Of a DNA stretch of 22,550 nt, positions 21,420-22,550 are shown piece after piece (position 1 is the stretch's first letter; each line of letters starts with the position of its first letter). A program made the position numbers and the translations under genes. The notes under the pieces are model-generated. The model was not told the DNA's origin. It did no database searches and was given only the letters and a program-made list of their open reading frames with translations. Location of the stretch: contig JALVWW010000334.1 of NCBI GenBank assembly GCA_027023175.1, positions 1 to 22,550 of the forward strand. Direction: 5' to 3'. This stretch comes from Campylobacterales bacterium (lineage in GTDB: Bacteria > Campylobacterota > Campylobacteria > Campylobacterales > JALSKU01).

Positions 21420-22550
21420 AAAAATCCTTTAAAAACTTTTCGACCACACTGAACGATCCAAATACCAAATACTCCTGTGAGTTATCGGTGTACTCAAAGT
21501 CAGACACATTTATATCAAGGTATTTTATGCATCTTTTTAATGTTTCGTACTCTTCAATCCTATCATTGTCAAACTTCAATATTTCAACTTTTTTTATAAC
21601 AGGCTTTAGGATTTTAAGTATCTCTTGATAATTTTTATCTTGATAGCTATTATATACCAATATAACTTTTTTACCCATAAAATGATTTTTTAGAGCTTTG
21701 GCCGCCATAGTATTGTGTCCTACATCAAGAGTAATATTTTTTGCTATTTTTTGACAGCGCCCGGGCAGTTTCAAAGTAGGTAGCATCTCTCTTTTAATTT
21801 CATACCCCATATACCTGAGGGCACTTACCGCTAAAGAGAGATTGTCTTTTAAAAAGCTGGGTAATTTTTCTTTTTTAGAAAAACTCTCTATAATATCTTT
21901 TGTATTGTCATCTATGAAAGCTTCATGCCTGTGAAGTTTAAAGCCGTTTTTTTTTGAAAGGCTTTGTGCAATTTCATAGACTTCACTGTTAGTCTGTTTT
22001 CCCAGTATTGCACACTTTTTGACACTTCTTAGTTTTGTGGATGCAATATCTTTTATACTATCTCCCAAAAACTCCTGATGGTCATAATCAATAGGAGTGA
22101 CAATGCTTAAATCATTTCCAAATACTGATGTAGCATCATACTCTCCGCCCATGCCGGCCTCAAGTATGGCATAGTCACATCCTTGAAATAAAGTTAAAGC
22201 CATTAATGTTGTATATTCAAAATATGAAAGCGAGTCCGAATCTTCTTTTTTCAAAATAGAAGATAAATACTCATGCGCATATTGAAGTTCACTATCTTTT
22301 GCATCGATACCATTTTGCCAAATTCTTTCATTAAACCTTAATATATGAGGAGAAGTGTAATGCCCTACATTTTTACCATACTTATAAAGCAAACAAGCCA
22401 AATATCTGCCTGTTGTTCCCTTGCCGTTTGTTCCTATGATATGGATAATTTTTGGAAGTTTAAAATGTTTTTTTATCTTTTGCCAAATACGAGGCATTCT
22501 TTCATAATCAATTTCTTTATAAAAAAGAGGTTTATCGTTTAAAAAACTCT
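21409..22550 (-). CDS. folC: Folylpolyglutamate synthase / dihydrofolate synthase (5' end outside window)
   Basis: At least 380 residues, open to the window edge. The first in-window Met (22497) is internal: the frame continues upstream as FLNDKPLFYKEIDYERMPRI, typical FolC N-terminus, so the true start is just beyond 22550. Mur-ligase-like ATP-dependent enzyme that adds glutamate to (dihydro)folate. Motifs: P-loop IIGTNGKGTTGR, HYTSPHILRFNERI, GMGGEYDATSVF, PIDYDHQEFLG, PGRCQ, and LDVGHN (usually D-GAHN). The C-terminal domain is intact. It heads, or is within, the overlapping folC-csd1-ccmA-mfd-ymdB-glycosylase run. Confidence 0.95.
   Translation of the reverse strand, partial: SFLNDKPLFYKEIDYERMPRIWQKIKKHFKLPKIIHIIGTNGKGTTGRYLACLLYKYGKNVGHYTSPHILRFNERIWQNGIDAKDSELQYAHEYLSSILKKEDSDSLSYFEYTTLMALTLFQGCDYAILEAGMGGEYDATSVFGNDLSIVTPIDYDHQEFLGDSIKDIASTKLRSVKKCAILGKQTNSEVYEIAQSLSKKNGFKLHRHEAFIDDNTKDIIESFSKKEKLPSFLKDNLSLAVSALRYMGYEIKREMLPTLKLPGRCQKIAKNITLDVGHNTMAAKALKNHFMGKKVILVYNSYQDKNYQEILKILKPVIKKVEILKFDNDRIEEYETLKRCIKYLDINVSDFEYTDNSQEYLVFGSFSVVEKFLKDFFER

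Noticed and set aside
22345..22542. Plus-strand ORF at the right edge
   Set aside because: Antisense to folC, whose frame is open to the window end.

Overview
The window is AT-rich, densely packed and bacterial. It looks like a chromosomal segment of a sulfur-oxidising Campylobacterota (Sulfurimonas/Sulfurovum-like epsilonproteobacterium). Evidence is the mix of a sulfide:quinone oxidoreductase, a MagIII-type DNA glycosylase, a Csd1/CcmA cell-shape pair next to mfd and folC, rpmB beside a KchA-like potassium channel, and dnaQ close to rpe. From memory of Helicobacter and Campylobacter genomes several of these neighbourhoods are conserved there; genus cannot be fixed from sequence reading alone. 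I see no tRNA, rRNA, CRISPR array, insertion sequence or phage gene.

Layout. 1-1776 is a minus-strand prepilin region: a truncated prepilin gene at the left edge, an intact prepilin (133-615), a small GTGA-coupled ZapA/ZapB-like pair (712-1163), and a previously hidden decayed prepilin copy (1275-1776) with three stops and a frameshift. 1867-6618 on the plus strand carries uvrB, a heptanucleotide (AAAAATT) array in the presumed ppk leader, ppk, and a gamma-carbonic-anhydrase-like gene coupled to ppk by TGATG. 6619-8412 holds two near-identical extended -10 promoters, sqr, and a 50-residue hydrophobic microprotein gene behind it, closed by a bidirectional hairpin. 8453-12842 is a minus-strand operon: an HDOD protein, a STAS/receiver-like/STAS/CheX multidomain protein, rpe, trpF and dnaQ, with odd 8-nt AGG-rich arrays in two of the intercistronic gaps. 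12894-15722 on the plus strand is rpmB, a two-TM RCK potassium channel, argJ and a YdcH/DUF465 protein. 15748-22550 is a minus-strand run of overlapping genes: folC (start beyond the window), an M23 peptidase (csd1-like), bactofilin ccmA (67-nt overlap), mfd, ymdB and a MagIII-like glycosylase.

How it fits together. Most genes are housekeeping: excision repair (uvrB, mfd, glycosylase), proofreading (dnaQ), polyphosphate synthesis, arginine, tryptophan and folate metabolism, pentose phosphate interconversion, and cell shape. sqr supplies electrons from sulfide to the quinone pool. The less ordinary items are the potassium channel's Shine-Dalgarno/anti-Shine-Dalgarno hairpin with the TTG start in its loop, the sqr microprotein, the HDOD plus STAS/CheX signalling pair, the pilin pseudogene, and the recurrent 7- and 8-nt tandem arrays at gene borders.
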